From positions 62,001 through 126,000 of the forward strand of contig PTKS01000004.1 of the NCBI GenBank assembly GCA_002937855.1: a stretch of 64,000 nucleotides of DNA, in the 5' to 3' direction. The position numbers were made by a program, and so were the translations under genes. Below the pieces are notes generated by a model. The model ran no database searches, had not been told where the DNA came from, and worked only from the letters and a program-made list of their open reading frames with translations. Position 1 is the stretch's first letter. Each line of letters opens with the position of its first letter. This DNA comes from Alphaproteobacteria bacterium MarineAlpha5_Bin12 (GTDB taxonomy: Bacteria > Pseudomonadota > Alphaproteobacteria > HIMB59 > GCA-002718135). This document shows, one piece after another, positions 1 through 9,586 of this stretch.

Positions 1-1514
1 TTATCTTTTATTTTTACATAAGGTCCTAAGCTATCACTTTGAACATCAATCCATAAATTACAAATTTCTTCTGTAGATAATTCAGAAGTTTTTCTTTTAT
101 TGTGTAATTTTTTTTCAAATTCCAAAAAAGCAATTTGTCTAACAACTGTATTTATCATATCTTCAACTTTATTTGCTAATAATATTTTTTTTCTTAATTT
201 ATTCTCTTCATTATTTAACAAATATTTAAAAGTTAACATTTCACCAAAAACACTTGCTGTTTCAGCAAGGGTTAAAGGTGTAGAGGCATTATAATATCCC
301 TGAAATGAAGCGAGATATTGATGAATACCGTGACCCAATTCATGAGCTAAAGTTGAAACATCTCTTAATGTTCCTTGATAATTTATTAATATATAAGGAT
401 GTATACTGGGTATTGTTGATGCTGAAAAAGCTCCTCCTTGTTTACCTTTTCTTATTTGGGCATCTATCCATTTTTTCTCAAAAAATTTTTCAGCTATTGC
501 ATGCATCTCAGGACTAAATGATTTATAAGCTTTTAAGACAATAGATTTAGCATCATTCCAAGAATATTTTTTATTTTGTTGGAAAGGAAGTGGCGCATTT
601 CTATCCCAATATATTATTTGCTTTTTATTAAACCACCTAGCTTTTAATGAATAATATCTGTGAGATATTTTAGGATAATATTTTTTTACAGAAAAGGTTA
701 AGGCATCTATTACTCTATCTTCTACTACATTTGATAAATTCCTACTGCTAATTGGTTCTTTAAAATTTCTCCATTTATCATCTATATCCTTGTCTTTAGC
801 TAAAACATTTGAAATTGTTGTAAATATATTAATATTCTTTTTTAAAACTTCACCAATCACTAAAGATGCATTTTTTCTTTTTATATGATTTTTATCTGTT
901 AAATATTTTGAAATTTCTGTGAATGATAGTTCTTTTTTTTCAAAATTAAATCTTAAATTGGCTATAGTCTCATCAAATAATCTTGACCATGCAAAAGAAG
1001 ATGTAATTTTTTTTTCTTGTATTAACCTTTCTAAATTTTTTTCCAACTGATGAGATTTGTAAGATAATGAAATCTTAATCCAGTTTTTATATTTTTTTAA
1101 TATTTTGCTATTAAGATGTTTATTAATTTTATTTATGGGAATCAAATTCAATTCTAAATTAAAAAATATTATTAAGGAATTTAAAGTAGTTATTTTTTCT
1201 TGTATCTTTTGCAAAAAAATTTTATTTTTTTTATCCTCGATATTTGCTGCATAAAGTAAATATGCGTAAGATAAAATTTTTGCTTTTTTTTCATCTATTT
1301 TTTCTAATTGTACAATAGCAGTTAATAATTTTTTGCTACTTAGATTTTTTACATTCCCCTCATACTTCTTTTGAAAATTTTTAGATTTATTTTTAATATC
1401 ATTAATATCCTTAAAAATTTGATTATCATTGATATCAATATAAAAATCTTTAAGATCCCAAATTGGTAATTTGTTATAATTACTGGATTTTTTTATTTTT
1501 TTCTTTAATTTCAT
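1..1514 (-). CDS. pepF: Oligoendopeptidase F-like M3 zinc metallopeptidase, truncated at the left window edge
   Basis: The frame reads from an ATG at 1514 leftward without a stop to base 1, giving about 504 N-terminal codons; the C-terminus lies outside the window. The protein opens with a very basic stretch (MKLKKKIKKSS) and then WDLKDFY, typical of PepF. The zinc site HELGHG is visible near base 310, followed by the downstream glutamate region (ETASVFGE). M3 oligoendopeptidases degrade short peptides in the cytoplasm; family members are about 600 residues. It is divergent from the acyl-CoA synthetase gene. Assignment to M3/PepF is firm; the exact substrate is not known. Confidence 0.9.
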   Translation of the reverse strand, partial: MKLKKKIKKSSNYNKLPIWDLKDFYIDINDNQIFKDINDIKNKSKNFQKKYEGNVKNLSSKKLLTAIVQLEKIDEKKAKILSYAYLLYAANIEDKKNKIFLQKIQEKITTLNSLIIFFNLELNLIPINKINKHLNSKILKKYKNWIKISLSYKSHQLEKNLERLIQEKKITSSFAWSRLFDETIANLRFNFEKKELSFTEISKYLTDKNHIKRKNASLVIGEVLKKNINIFTTISNVLAKDKDIDDKWRNFKEPISSRNLSNVVEDRVIDALTFSVKKYYPKISHRYYSLKARWFNKKQIIYWDRNAPLPFQQNKKYSWNDAKSIVLKAYKSFSPEMHAIAEKFFEKKWIDAQIRKGKQGGAFSASTIPSIHPYILINYQGTLRDVSTLAHELGHGIHQYLASFQGYYNASTPLTLAETASVFGEMLTFKYLLNNEENKLRKKILLANKVEDMINTVVRQIAFLEFEKKLHNKRKTSELSTEEICNLWIDVQSDSLGPYVKIKD

Positions 1515-1585
1515 TATTAAAATAATTTATTCAGATATTGGAAATAACATATATAGTTGATATAGTTATATTTTACTATTCTTCT

Positions 1586-1594
1586 AGGGAGGGG
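1586..1594 (+). promoter_or_regulatory. Strong Shine-Dalgarno that decides the acyl-CoA synthetase start
   Basis: AGGGAGGGG ends nine bases before the ATG at 1604. The open frame extends further upstream to 1538, but the extra 22 residues are hydrophobic and unlike the family, so this ribosome binding site places the true start at 1604. Confidence 0.6.
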
Positions 1595-1603
1595 CAAGAG
1601 ATA

Positions 1604-3394
1604 ATGGTAAATTTTAAGAAATTTAATAGCGTTACATCATTATATTTTTCTATAGCAGAAAGATTATCACAAAAGCCACATTTGTGGACTAAGGTTGAGG
1701 GAAAATATAAAAGTATTAATTGGAATGAAACAAAGGAAGATATTATTCATTTATCTTCGAATTTAATAAATAATGGGATTCTTAAAGGTGATAGGGTTTT
1801 CATATGTAGTGAAAATAGACCTGAATTTTTTATTGCAGATTTAAGTATTATGGCTGCAGGAGGAATAAGTGTTCCCGCTTATACCACTAATACATCAAAA
1901 GATCATGAATATATTTTAAAACACTCGGGTGCAAGAGGCGCAATTGTTTCAAATATTGAAATTGCAAAAAAAGTAATTCCAGCTGTAATTACATCACCGA
2001 AATGTGAATTTTTAATTATTGTTGATGATGAGGGCAAGGAATTTTCAGAGCCGGTTACAATTTATAATTGGAAAAAATTTTTATCAGAAGGAAAAGAAAA
2101 CATTCAAAATATTGTTGAACAATGTAATTTGCAAAAAAGAGGCGATACTGCATGTATAATTTATACCTCAGGGACTGGCGGTAACCCTAAGGGCGTTATG
2201 CTAAGTCATGGAGCAATGCTGCATAATTGTCACGGGGCTGATAAACTTTTAAAAAACCTTATTATTGATCTAAAAAAAATTAATTTTTTATCTTGGCTTC
2301 CATTGTCCCATTCATATGAACATACATTACAATTTTTAATGACTGGTTGGGGTGCGGAAACATATTATTCTGAGGGTGCAGATAAACTTTTAGTAAACAT
2401 GGGAGAAACAAAACCTCATATTATGTGTGCTGTTCCAAGATTTTATGACACATTGTATCTAAGAATTTCGACTGGGTTAAAAAACCAAAGTAAAATTAGA
2501 AGAAAACTTTTTGCTGAAACTATTAGACTTGGCAAAAAAAAATATTTTAAAGACAAAATGAGTAAAATTGAATCAATCATAGACTCGATACTTACAAAAA
2601 TTGTAAGAAAAAAAGTAAAAGCAAGATTTGGAGGAAATATTAGAGTACTTGTTTCTGGGGGAGCTGCGCTTAATTTTGAGGTGGGACTTTATTTGAGTGC
2701 TCTTGGACTACCGCTTCTTCAAGGCTATGGTCAAACTGAGACAGCACCAGTAATTAGTTCAAATCCTATTTCAAAAATTAAGCTAGATACTGTTGGAATA
2801 CCATTTGATGGTGTAGAAGTTAAAATAGCTGATGATGGAGAGATAGTTGTTAGAGGAGATAATGTTATGAATGGTTATTGGAATGACCCAGAATCTACTT
2901 CAAAAACCCTAGTAAATGGTTGGATTCATACTGGAGATATTGGTGAGATAGATGATGAGGGGTATATTAAAATTACCGACCGAAAAAAAGACATTATTGT
3001 AAACGCGGGGGGCGACAACATATCACCTTCCAGAATTCAAGAAAAGATAGAAATAAATTCTGAAATTGTTCAATCTATGGTTTATGGTGACGACAAAAAT
3101 TATTTGATAGCAATTATTGTCCCTGATGATGAGTTTCTTAAAAATTGGGCTAAAGAAAAAGATAAGGAAGCCAACTTATCTAAACTTGCATCTGATAAAG
3201 AGTTTAATACTGAAATTTTAAATATCATTGAAAAAGTAAATAATAATTTATCAACAATAGAAAAAATCAGAAAAATAATAATAGCAAAAGAACCTTTTAC
3301 AGTTGAAAATGAAATGATGACACCAACGCTAAAAGTTAGAAGGTTTCAAGTTGTAAATCTATATAAGGATGAAATAAATTCCTTATACAATTAA
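1604..3394 (+). CDS. Long-chain fatty-acid--CoA ligase (AMP-forming)
   Basis: Activates fatty acids to acyl-CoA through an acyl-adenylate for beta-oxidation or lipid synthesis. About 596 residues from the preferred start. The AMP-binding loop YTSGTGGNPKG, the motif GYGQTETAP, and the C-terminal hinge GDIGEIDDEGY / DRKKDIIVNAGG are all present in order. It belongs to the FadD15-like long-chain group with the extended C-terminus. The start at 1604 follows a strong ribosome binding site. Its stop overlaps the stop of the convergent DUF1244 gene by four bases. Chain-length preference cannot be read from sequence. Confidence 0.9.
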   Translation: MVNFKKFNSVTSLYFSIAERLSQKPHLWTKVEGKYKSINWNETKEDIIHLSSNLINNGILKGDRVFICSENRPEFFIADLSIMAAGGISVPAYTTNTSKDHEYILKHSGARGAIVSNIEIAKKVIPAVITSPKCEFLIIVDDEGKEFSEPVTIYNWKKFLSEGKENIQNIVEQCNLQKRGDTACIIYTSGTGGNPKGVMLSHGAMLHNCHGADKLLKNLIIDLKKINFLSWLPLSHSYEHTLQFLMTGWGAETYYSEGADKLLVNMGETKPHIMCAVPRFYDTLYLRISTGLKNQSKIRRKLFAETIRLGKKKYFKDKMSKIESIIDSILTKIVRKKVKARFGGNIRVLVSGGAALNFEVGLYLSALGLPLLQGYGQTETAPVISSNPISKIKLDTVGIPFDGVEVKIADDGEIVVRGDNVMNGYWNDPESTSKTLVNGWIHTGDIGEIDDEGYIKITDRKKDIIVNAGGDNISPSRIQEKIEINSEIVQSMVYGDDKNYLIAIIVPDDEFLKNWAKEKDKEANLSKLASDKEFNTEILNIIEKVNNNLSTIEKIRKIIIAKEPFTVENEMMTPTLKVRRFQVVNLYKDEINSLYN

Positions 3395-3657
3395 TTTTTC
3401 TGAATAGGTTTTATAGGTTTTTGAAACTTTGATTTCCATTCTTCATAGGGCATTCCATAAACGATTTCACGGGCTTTTTCATAATCAGCATCAATATTTT
3501 TATTTTTTGAAGCCTCTACATACCATTTAGAAAGACAATTTCTACAAAAACCCGCTAAATTCATTAAATCTATATTTTGAACATCACTTCTATTTCTTAA
3601 ATGCTCAATTAATCTCTCCATAATTACAGCATAAATTTCTTTAGTATTTTGATCCAT
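3391..3657 (-). CDS. DUF1244 family protein
   Basis: Small 88-residue protein matching the alphaproteobacterial/gammaproteobacterial DUF1244 family. Recognisable parts are the LAGFCRNCLSKWY segment with two cysteines spaced CxxC and the C-terminal YGMPYEEWKSKFQ. The family is cytoplasmic and of unknown function. No signal peptide or membrane segment is seen. It is transcribed convergently with the acyl-CoA ligase and divergently from pyruvate kinase. Confidence 0.8.
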   Translation of the reverse strand: MDQNTKEIYAVIMERLIEHLRNRSDVQNIDLMNLAGFCRNCLSKWYVEASKNKNIDADYEKAREIVYGMPYEEWKSKFQKPIKPIQKN

Positions 3658-3717
3658 TTTTATTATTTACTCCTTTTTTTTAAAAGTATACAATATAGCC
3701 TAATAACATTATTTATA

Positions 3718-5133
3718 ATGAAGCGTAATCGTAAGTCAAAAATATTATCAACAATAGGGCCAGCAACTTCTAATAAAAAATCTATAAAGAATCTATTTAT
3801 TTCAGGTGCAGATATTTTTCGCTTAAATTTTTCTCATGGAACTGTTGAAGATCATAGAAAAAATTATGAATATATTAGGGAAGTTGAAAAAGAATTAAAA
3901 AGACCAATATGTATAATTGCAGATTTACAAGGACCTAAATTAAGAATAAGTACCTTTAAATCTAAAAACCTCAAATTAGAAGATGGAAATACATTTATTT
4001 TAGACTTAAAGAATGAGTTAGGAAGTGAAAAAAGGGTTTATTTTCCTCATTCTGAAGTTTATGAAAGTTTAACTCCTAATTCTCACATATTAATAAATGA
4101 TGGTAAAATAAAATTACAAGTTACAAAACAAAATAAAAACTCTATAGAAACTGAAGTTATTAATGGAGGAATAATATCAGATAACAAAGGTGTAAATATT
4201 CCAGATATAGAATTACCATTATCTTCTATTACAACAAAAGATAAAATGGATTTACAAAAAGCTCTTGATATGGGTGTTGATTGGATTGCACTATCCTTTG
4301 TTCAAACAAAAGACGATATTTTAGAACTTAGAAAAATTGTTAATAAGAAAGCAATGATAATGGCTAAAATAGAAAAACCGACAGCTCTTAAAAATTTAGA
4401 GAGTATTTTAAAAGTTTCTGACGGTGTTATGATTGCTAGAGGAGATTTAGGAGTAGAGCTTTCACCAGAAAAAATTCCATCTATTCAAAAAAATATTATT
4501 CGAAAAGCAAGAGAGGCAGGAAAACCGGTTGTAGTTGCGACTCAAATGTTGGAAAGTATGATAAACAATCAAACTCCCACTAGAGCAGAGTCTTCAGATG
4601 TAGCAACAGCAATTTACGATGGTGCTGATACTGTAATGCTATCAGCTGAAACTGCAATAGGAAAATATCCAATAGAAAGTGTTTCTATTATGGATCGAAT
4701 TATAGAAAGTGTTGAAAATGATGATCCAAATTATTTAGATGAAATTCAAATGCAAAATAGACATGATAAATCTTCGACGGATGCAATAATTGCTGCTGCA
4801 GATACTATTTCTCGAAATTCTCAAGCTGTTGTAATAGTAACTTTTTCTGTTAGTGGTGGTACAACTCTTAGAATGGCAAGAGAAAGGTGTCCTGTTAAAG
4901 TTGTAGCTATATCTCCATCTATTCACACTGCAAGAAAATTGTGCATTGTTTGGGGAATACATTCATGTGTTGGAGATGATGCGCAAAACACAAGAGAAAT
5001 GGTAGATAATGCATGTAAGATAGTTAAAGATGAAGAACTAGGAAACATCGGGGACAGTATTGTTATCACAGCTGGTGTTCCTTTTGGCAACGCCGGAACA
5101 ACAAATTTGCTAAGAATAGCAAAAATAATTTAA
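3718..5133 (+). CDS. pyk: Pyruvate kinase
   Basis: Catalyses phosphoenolpyruvate + ADP to pyruvate + ATP, the last step of glycolysis. From the ATG at 3718 the protein is 471 residues, the usual length, and begins KRNRKSKILSTIGPAT as in the family; an in-frame upstream extension to 3649 looks non-coding. The active-site signature IMAKIEKP and the downstream ARGDLGVEL and TQMLESM motifs are intact, and the C-terminal allosteric-type domain is present. It converges on the aminotransferase gene with five bases between stops. Confidence 0.96.
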   Translation: MKRNRKSKILSTIGPATSNKKSIKNLFISGADIFRLNFSHGTVEDHRKNYEYIREVEKELKRPICIIADLQGPKLRISTFKSKNLKLEDGNTFILDLKNELGSEKRVYFPHSEVYESLTPNSHILINDGKIKLQVTKQNKNSIETEVINGGIISDNKGVNIPDIELPLSSITTKDKMDLQKALDMGVDWIALSFVQTKDDILELRKIVNKKAMIMAKIEKPTALKNLESILKVSDGVMIARGDLGVELSPEKIPSIQKNIIRKAREAGKPVVVATQMLESMINNQTPTRAESSDVATAIYDGADTVMLSAETAIGKYPIESVSIMDRIIESVENDDPNYLDEIQMQNRHDKSSTDAIIAAADTISRNSQAVVIVTFSVSGGTTLRMARERCPVKVVAISPSIHTARKLCIVWGIHSCVGDDAQNTREMVDNACKIVKDEELGNIGDSIVITAGVPFGNAGTTNLLRIAKII

Positions 5134-5138
5134 TTCAA

Positions 5139-6344
5139 TCAAATTAATTTTTCACATGCATTAATTATTCTTTTGCAAGCATCTTCAAGTATTTCATAAG
5201 ATGCAGCATAAGAAATTCTAAAATATGGGGACATTCCGAATGCTTCTCCATGGACACCTGCAATACCTTCTGTTTCTAAAAGATAATTCATAAAATCTTC
5301 ATCTGAATTTATGATTTTTCCCTTTTCTGTTTTTTTTCCTAAACAACCCTGGCAGTTTGGGTAAACATAAAATGCTCCTGTAGGTAATGAACATGAAATT
5401 CCTTTTGCAAGATTAAGATTTTTTACAACCATGTCCCTTCTTTTTTTAAATTCTACATTATGAGCTATTATAAAGTCTTGATTTCCATTTAAAGCTTCTA
5501 CAGAGGCTGCCATTGTAATTGATGAAGTTGAAGTTGTACTTTGTGATTGAATCTTATTCATTGCTGCAATTATATTTTTTGGCCCTCCTGCATATCCCAA
5601 TCTCCAACCAGTCATACAGTAAGCTTTAGAAACACCATTAAGGGTTAAAGTTCTATTTTTTAATTTTGGTTCAACTTGAGCTAAAGTATAAAACTTATTA
5701 TTCTCATAGATAATTTTTTCATAAATATCATCAGTTAAAATCAAAACATTAGGAAATTTTATAAGTACAGAAGCAATTTCTTTCAATTCAGAAAATGTAT
5801 ATGTTGAGCCTGTTGGATTACTTGGACTGTTTAACATTAACCACTTAGTTTTATCGGTTATATTTTTTTCTAATTGATCTGGTGTAATTTTAAAATCATT
5901 TTCTTCATCACATTTAACAATTATTGGCTTACCATCAGCTAAAAGAGTAATATCTGGATAACTCACCCAGAAAGGAGCAGGAATAATTACTTCATCACCC
6001 TCATTAATAGTAGCCATAAAAGCATTATAAATTATATTTTTACCACCTACAGCAACTGTAATTTCATCTTTTTCATATATTAATTCATTATCTCTCTTGA
6101 ATTTATTTATTATTGCTTCTTGAAGATTTTTAGTTCCCTTTCCTGGAACGTATCTAGTATCACCATTTTTAATTGCATTTATACCAGCATTTTGAATATT
6201 CTTTGGTGTGTCAAAATCTGGTTCGCCTGCTGCTAAAACTAGGACATCCTTTCCTTCAGCTCTCATAGCATTTGCTTTTATATTAATTGAGACTGTTAAA
6301 GAGGGTTTAATCCTATTAATTTTATTTGATAAAATATCTGTCAT
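5139..6344 (-). CDS. aatA: Class I pyridoxal-phosphate aminotransferase, aspartate type
   Basis: 401 residues with the fold type I layout: the substrate-binding AGEPDFDTP near residue 40, NSPSNPTG, and the PLP-lysine region SKAYCMTGWRLGY. This matches the alphaproteobacterial AatA/AspC group, which interconverts aspartate and oxaloacetate (some members also use prephenate or aromatic acids). The TauE/SafE gene lies immediately upstream in the same direction with a four-base gap, suggesting co-transcription. The family is clear; the exact substrate is inferred. Confidence 0.9.
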   Translation of the reverse strand: MTDILSNKINRIKPSLTVSINIKANAMRAEGKDVLVLAAGEPDFDTPKNIQNAGINAIKNGDTRYVPGKGTKNLQEAIINKFKRDNELIYEKDEITVAVGGKNIIYNAFMATINEGDEVIIPAPFWVSYPDITLLADGKPIIVKCDEENDFKITPDQLEKNITDKTKWLMLNSPSNPTGSTYTFSELKEIASVLIKFPNVLILTDDIYEKIIYENNKFYTLAQVEPKLKNRTLTLNGVSKAYCMTGWRLGYAGGPKNIIAAMNKIQSQSTTSTSSITMAASVEALNGNQDFIIAHNVEFKKRRDMVVKNLNLAKGISCSLPTGAFYVYPNCQGCLGKKTEKGKIINSDEDFMNYLLETEGIAGVHGEAFGMSPYFRISYAASYEILEDACKRIINACEKLI

Positions 6345-6348
6345 TATT

Positions 6349-7164
6349 TTAAAAAAAATGATTAATAAATAAACTTATACATGTCATTAATAAAAAAACA
6401 GCAAAAATCTTCTTAAGAGCTTTATTATTAAATTTTGTCGAAAGTTTTGCTCCAATGGGTGCAGTAAAAATACTAGTAATTGATATAGACAAAACGATAA
6501 TAATATTTACATATCCTAAAGAATAGTTTGGAATTCCAGCAATGTTGTATCCAGTTATTGTATAAATTAAAAAACCTGGAAAGCTTATTAATAAACCAAT
6601 TGTAGCTGATGTGCCAACAGCTTTATGAATATTTTTTCCAAATCCAGTCAAAGTTGGCACGGTAAAGCTCCCTCCACCGATTCCTATAGATACTGACAAT
6701 GTGCCAATTATGAATGAAATAAAAGAATTAAATATATAGCTACTTGGCATTCGCTGAGAATATACAAAGTTATTTCCTATTAACATTTTAAAAGAAATGA
6801 TACTGGCTAACATAATAAATATTATAACTAAAGAATCTCCACTTATTGCACTTGATAAAAAAGCCCCAAAAACTGATCCTAATATAGTTCCAAAAAACCA
6901 ATTTTTTACAATTTCAATTTCAATATTTTTTAATTTAAAATGAGAAAATATTGAAGATATAGAGGTTAAAATAATCACCCCCAAAGAAGATGCTACTGAT
7001 ATGTGCATGATAACATCAGAGGAAACTCCAAATGACTTCAAAATATAGTAAGTTACAGGAACAATTATGATACCGCCTCCTACTCCTAACAAACCTGCTA
7101 AAATTCCTGAAAAAATTCCAGTAATTAACAAAAGAATAAAAAAGTTTAATAGTTCTAAATGCAT
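6349..7164 (-). CDS. TauE/SafE family membrane transporter
   Basis: 271-residue, highly hydrophobic protein with about eight membrane segments and the repeated glycine-rich signatures AGLLGVGGGIIIVP (N-half) and IGIGGGSFTVP (C-half) that define TauE/SafE (COG0730). Members export sulfite, sulfoacetate or other small organic anions across the inner membrane. It lies directly upstream of the aminotransferase gene. No sulfonate pathway gene is adjacent, so the substrate is open. Confidence 0.88.
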   Translation of the reverse strand: MHLELLNFFILLLITGIFSGILAGLLGVGGGIIIVPVTYYILKSFGVSSDVIMHISVASSLGVIILTSISSIFSHFKLKNIEIEIVKNWFFGTILGSVFGAFLSSAISGDSLVIIFIMLASIISFKMLIGNNFVYSQRMPSSYIFNSFISFIIGTLSVSIGIGGGSFTVPTLTGFGKNIHKAVGTSATIGLLISFPGFLIYTITGYNIAGIPNYSLGYVNIIIVLSISITSIFTAPIGAKLSTKFNNKALKKIFAVFLLMTCISLFINHFF

Positions 7165-7220
7165 ATTAATTGCTATAAGTAAACTAATGTGAGATAATTT
7201 AAAATTAAAAAAAAATTTTT

Positions 7221-8351
7221 ATGAAAATGAAAAAAATACACTGGATAGGAGCGGGTTTGTCATCTGTTCCGGGAATAAGAAGACTTGCATCAACTGGTCA
7301 AAATATCACAGTTTGGAATAGAACATTAGAAAAAGCTAAAAATAGCATAAACCATGTTAGCTCTGAAAATGTCAAAGCTAAAGAATTAAATTTCGAAAAT
7401 TTAAAAAAAGAAATTAATAAAAATGATATAGTGATATCTCAACTATCTGCTAATTTACATATAAAGGTAGCGAAAATATGTTTAGAAAAAGACGCTCATT
7501 TTGCGAGCACAAGTTACTTATCTCAAGAAATCAGAGATCTTCATGAAAAAGCAAAATCAAAAAAATTAGTGTTTATAAATGAAATTGGACTTGATCCAGG
7601 AATAGATCATTTTTTTACTCATCTTTTAGTTGATGAATTAAAAAAACAAAATCTTGGTAAAATTGATGTAATTTATAAATCATATTGTGGGGGCATACCA
7701 GCTGATGAAAACGATTTTAAATATAAATTTAGTTGGTCTCCTTTGGGGGTATTAAAAGCTCTAAATAATACTGCTGAATTTATTGAAAATTTTGAATATA
7801 AAAAAATATCAAGACCTTATGAGCATCTCTCAAAATATAAGATAAATAATGAGTATTTTGAGTTATATCCAAATCGAAATTCTATTCCATATATCGATGA
7901 ATATTTATTTGAAAAGGAGTGGAAAGTAAAAGAATTTATCCGAGGCACATTAAGATTAAATGGATGGTCTGAAGCATGGTCTAATATCTTTAAAATGCTT
8001 AATTCAAATATAGAAAACATTGAAGATGATATTATAAAAAAAAGTGATGAATTGTGGAAAGAATTTAAATATAAAGAAAATGAAAAAGATAGGGTTGTTC
8101 TTTGGGTAAATTTAAAAGCTCAAAAAAATTCAGAAACTTTATGGTCTAAAACTTTTCATCTCGATGAACAAGGTTCGGGAGAAAATACTGCTATGGCCAA
8201 ATTAGTCTCTATAACTTTAAGTGCTGTAATTGATTTAATGATTGAAAATAAGATTGAGCCAGGTGTTCAAGCAGCTCCTCATAAAAAAGATTTAATTAAC
8301 TATATTTTTGGAATTTTAAACAATTATTCTATAACAATAAATCAAAATTAA
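7221..8351 (+). CDS. Saccharopine dehydrogenase-like oxidoreductase (glutamate-forming type)
   Basis: 376 residues with an N-terminal Rossmann motif (WIGAGLSSVPG) and the family segment NEIGLDPGIDHF, as in saccharopine reductase / the C-terminal half of eukaryotic aminoadipic semialdehyde synthase. The expected reaction is saccharopine + NAD(P)+ to aminoadipate semialdehyde + glutamate. Its stop TAA shares a base with the ATG of the next gene, a LYS1-like dehydrogenase, so the two are translationally coupled and together resemble the two halves of the lysine-saccharopine catabolic enzyme. ATGs at 7221 and 7227 are both possible starts. Confidence 0.82.
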   Translation: MKMKKIHWIGAGLSSVPGIRRLASTGQNITVWNRTLEKAKNSINHVSSENVKAKELNFENLKKEINKNDIVISQLSANLHIKVAKICLEKDAHFASTSYLSQEIRDLHEKAKSKKLVFINEIGLDPGIDHFFTHLLVDELKKQNLGKIDVIYKSYCGGIPADENDFKYKFSWSPLGVLKALNNTAEFIENFEYKKISRPYEHLSKYKINNEYFELYPNRNSIPYIDEYLFEKEWKVKEFIRGTLRLNGWSEAWSNIFKMLNSNIENIEDDIIKKSDELWKEFKYKENEKDRVVLWVNLKAQKNSETLWSKTFHLDEQGSGENTAMAKLVSITLSAVIDLMIENKIEPGVQAAPHKKDLINYIFGILNNYSITINQN

Positions 8352-9586
8352 TGAGTGAATATATCCAAAAAATAGGGATTATTGATGAATCTCGTCCTGA
8401 TGAAAATAGAACACCTTTAGTTCCAGTCCACATAAAAAAATTACTAAAAAAATATTCTTCAATGAAAATCATTGTTCAACCCTCATCTAAGAGATGTTTT
8501 CCAGATCAAGAATACGCGGATAGTGGAGCAGATATTAAAGATGACTTAAGTGAATGTGATATAATAATGGGCGTAAAAGAAATCTTACCTGAATTATTAA
8601 TTGATTCAAAAATTTATATGTTTTTTTCCCATACAAGTAAAATTCAATCTGATAATTCTGCTGCTGCACAAGGGACTCCTGGAATGGATAAGAAAGAATT
8701 GCTTTTTGAAATCTTGAAAAAAAAAATTACCCTTATTGACTACGAAAATCTAAGAGATAAAACAAGTAAAAGATATTTGGGATTTGGAAGATTTGCAGGA
8801 ATTGTCGGCTGTTATAATTCATTAAATTTATATCTAGAATCCATTAATGAAAAAGTTATGGAACGTGCCTACATTCTAAACTCCTATGAAAAATTGAAAT
8901 CTTCAATTAGATCAAAAGATTTTAAAGATGCAAAAATTATTCTAACTGGAGATGGGAGAGTTACAAAAGGTGCCATTGAATATTTGGAATATACAAACAT
9001 CAAAAAAATTTCTGAAAAAGATTTTATAAATTACAATAAATCAAATCCTGTATATTGTAATCTTCCAACTTCAAGTTATGTCAAAAACTTGAATGGAAAT
9101 TCATTTGATCTCCAAGATTTTATAAAAAATCCTAAAAATTATGTTTCTCAATTAGAAAATTATTTGCCATTTGCAAATTTACTAATTAGTGCCCATTACT
9201 GGGATCCTAAATCTCCCAAATTATTCGATATTGACAACTTGTCAAAATTTAAGCAATTAATAGCAATTGGAGATATTACCTGTGATATTAATGGATCAAT
9301 CCCAACAACAATTAGAGCTTCTACAATAAAAGAACCAAATTATTATATTGATAAAAAACAATTTAAAGAAATTAATAAATTACAAAATGGTTTAGCGATT
9401 ATGGCTGTAGATAATCTACCTTCAGAGCTCCCGAAAGAGTCTAGCACAGAATTTGGTGATGGAATAGTTGAAGAAATAATACCTTTTTTAATTAATGATG
9501 ATGGTAGAATAAAAAAAGCAACAATTACTAGTAATGGAAAATTTTGTTCTTCCTATGAATATTTATATAACTATATAAATTCGTAA
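8351..9586 (+). CDS. Saccharopine dehydrogenase, LYS1 / lysine-ketoglutarate reductase type
   Basis: 411 residues. The N-terminus IGIIDESRPDENRTPLVP and the region GFGRFAGIVGCYN are those of the alanine-dehydrogenase/transhydrogenase-like saccharopine dehydrogenase (LYS1, or the LKR half of AASS). It should condense or split lysine and 2-oxoglutarate via saccharopine. Translationally coupled to the upstream saccharopine reductase-like gene (TAATG) and to uvrB downstream (TAATG). With its partner it suggests lysine degradation to aminoadipate semialdehyde, a route in other bacteria linked to osmotic stress. Direction is inferred. Confidence 0.8.
   Translation: MSEYIQKIGIIDESRPDENRTPLVPVHIKKLLKKYSSMKIIVQPSSKRCFPDQEYADSGADIKDDLSECDIIMGVKEILPELLIDSKIYMFFSHTSKIQSDNSAAAQGTPGMDKKELLFEILKKKITLIDYENLRDKTSKRYLGFGRFAGIVGCYNSLNLYLESINEKVMERAYILNSYEKLKSSIRSKDFKDAKIILTGDGRVTKGAIEYLEYTNIKKISEKDFINYNKSNPVYCNLPTSSYVKNLNGNSFDLQDFIKNPKNYVSQLENYLPFANLLISAHYWDPKSPKLFDIDNLSKFKQLIAIGDITCDINGSIPTTIRASTIKEPNYYIDKKQFKEINKLQNGLAIMAVDNLPSELPKESSTEFGDGIVEEIIPFLINDDGRIKKATITSNGKFCSSYEYLYNYINS

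Noticed and set aside
100..517. Two + strand open frames near the left edge
   Set aside because: They lie antisense to the intact M3 peptidase frame, which carries the HELGHG motif.
5139..7164. Sulfonate/taurine operon from TauE/SafE plus aminotransferase
   Set aside because: The aminotransferase is aspartate type (class I), not taurine type, and no sulfo-lyase is adjacent.
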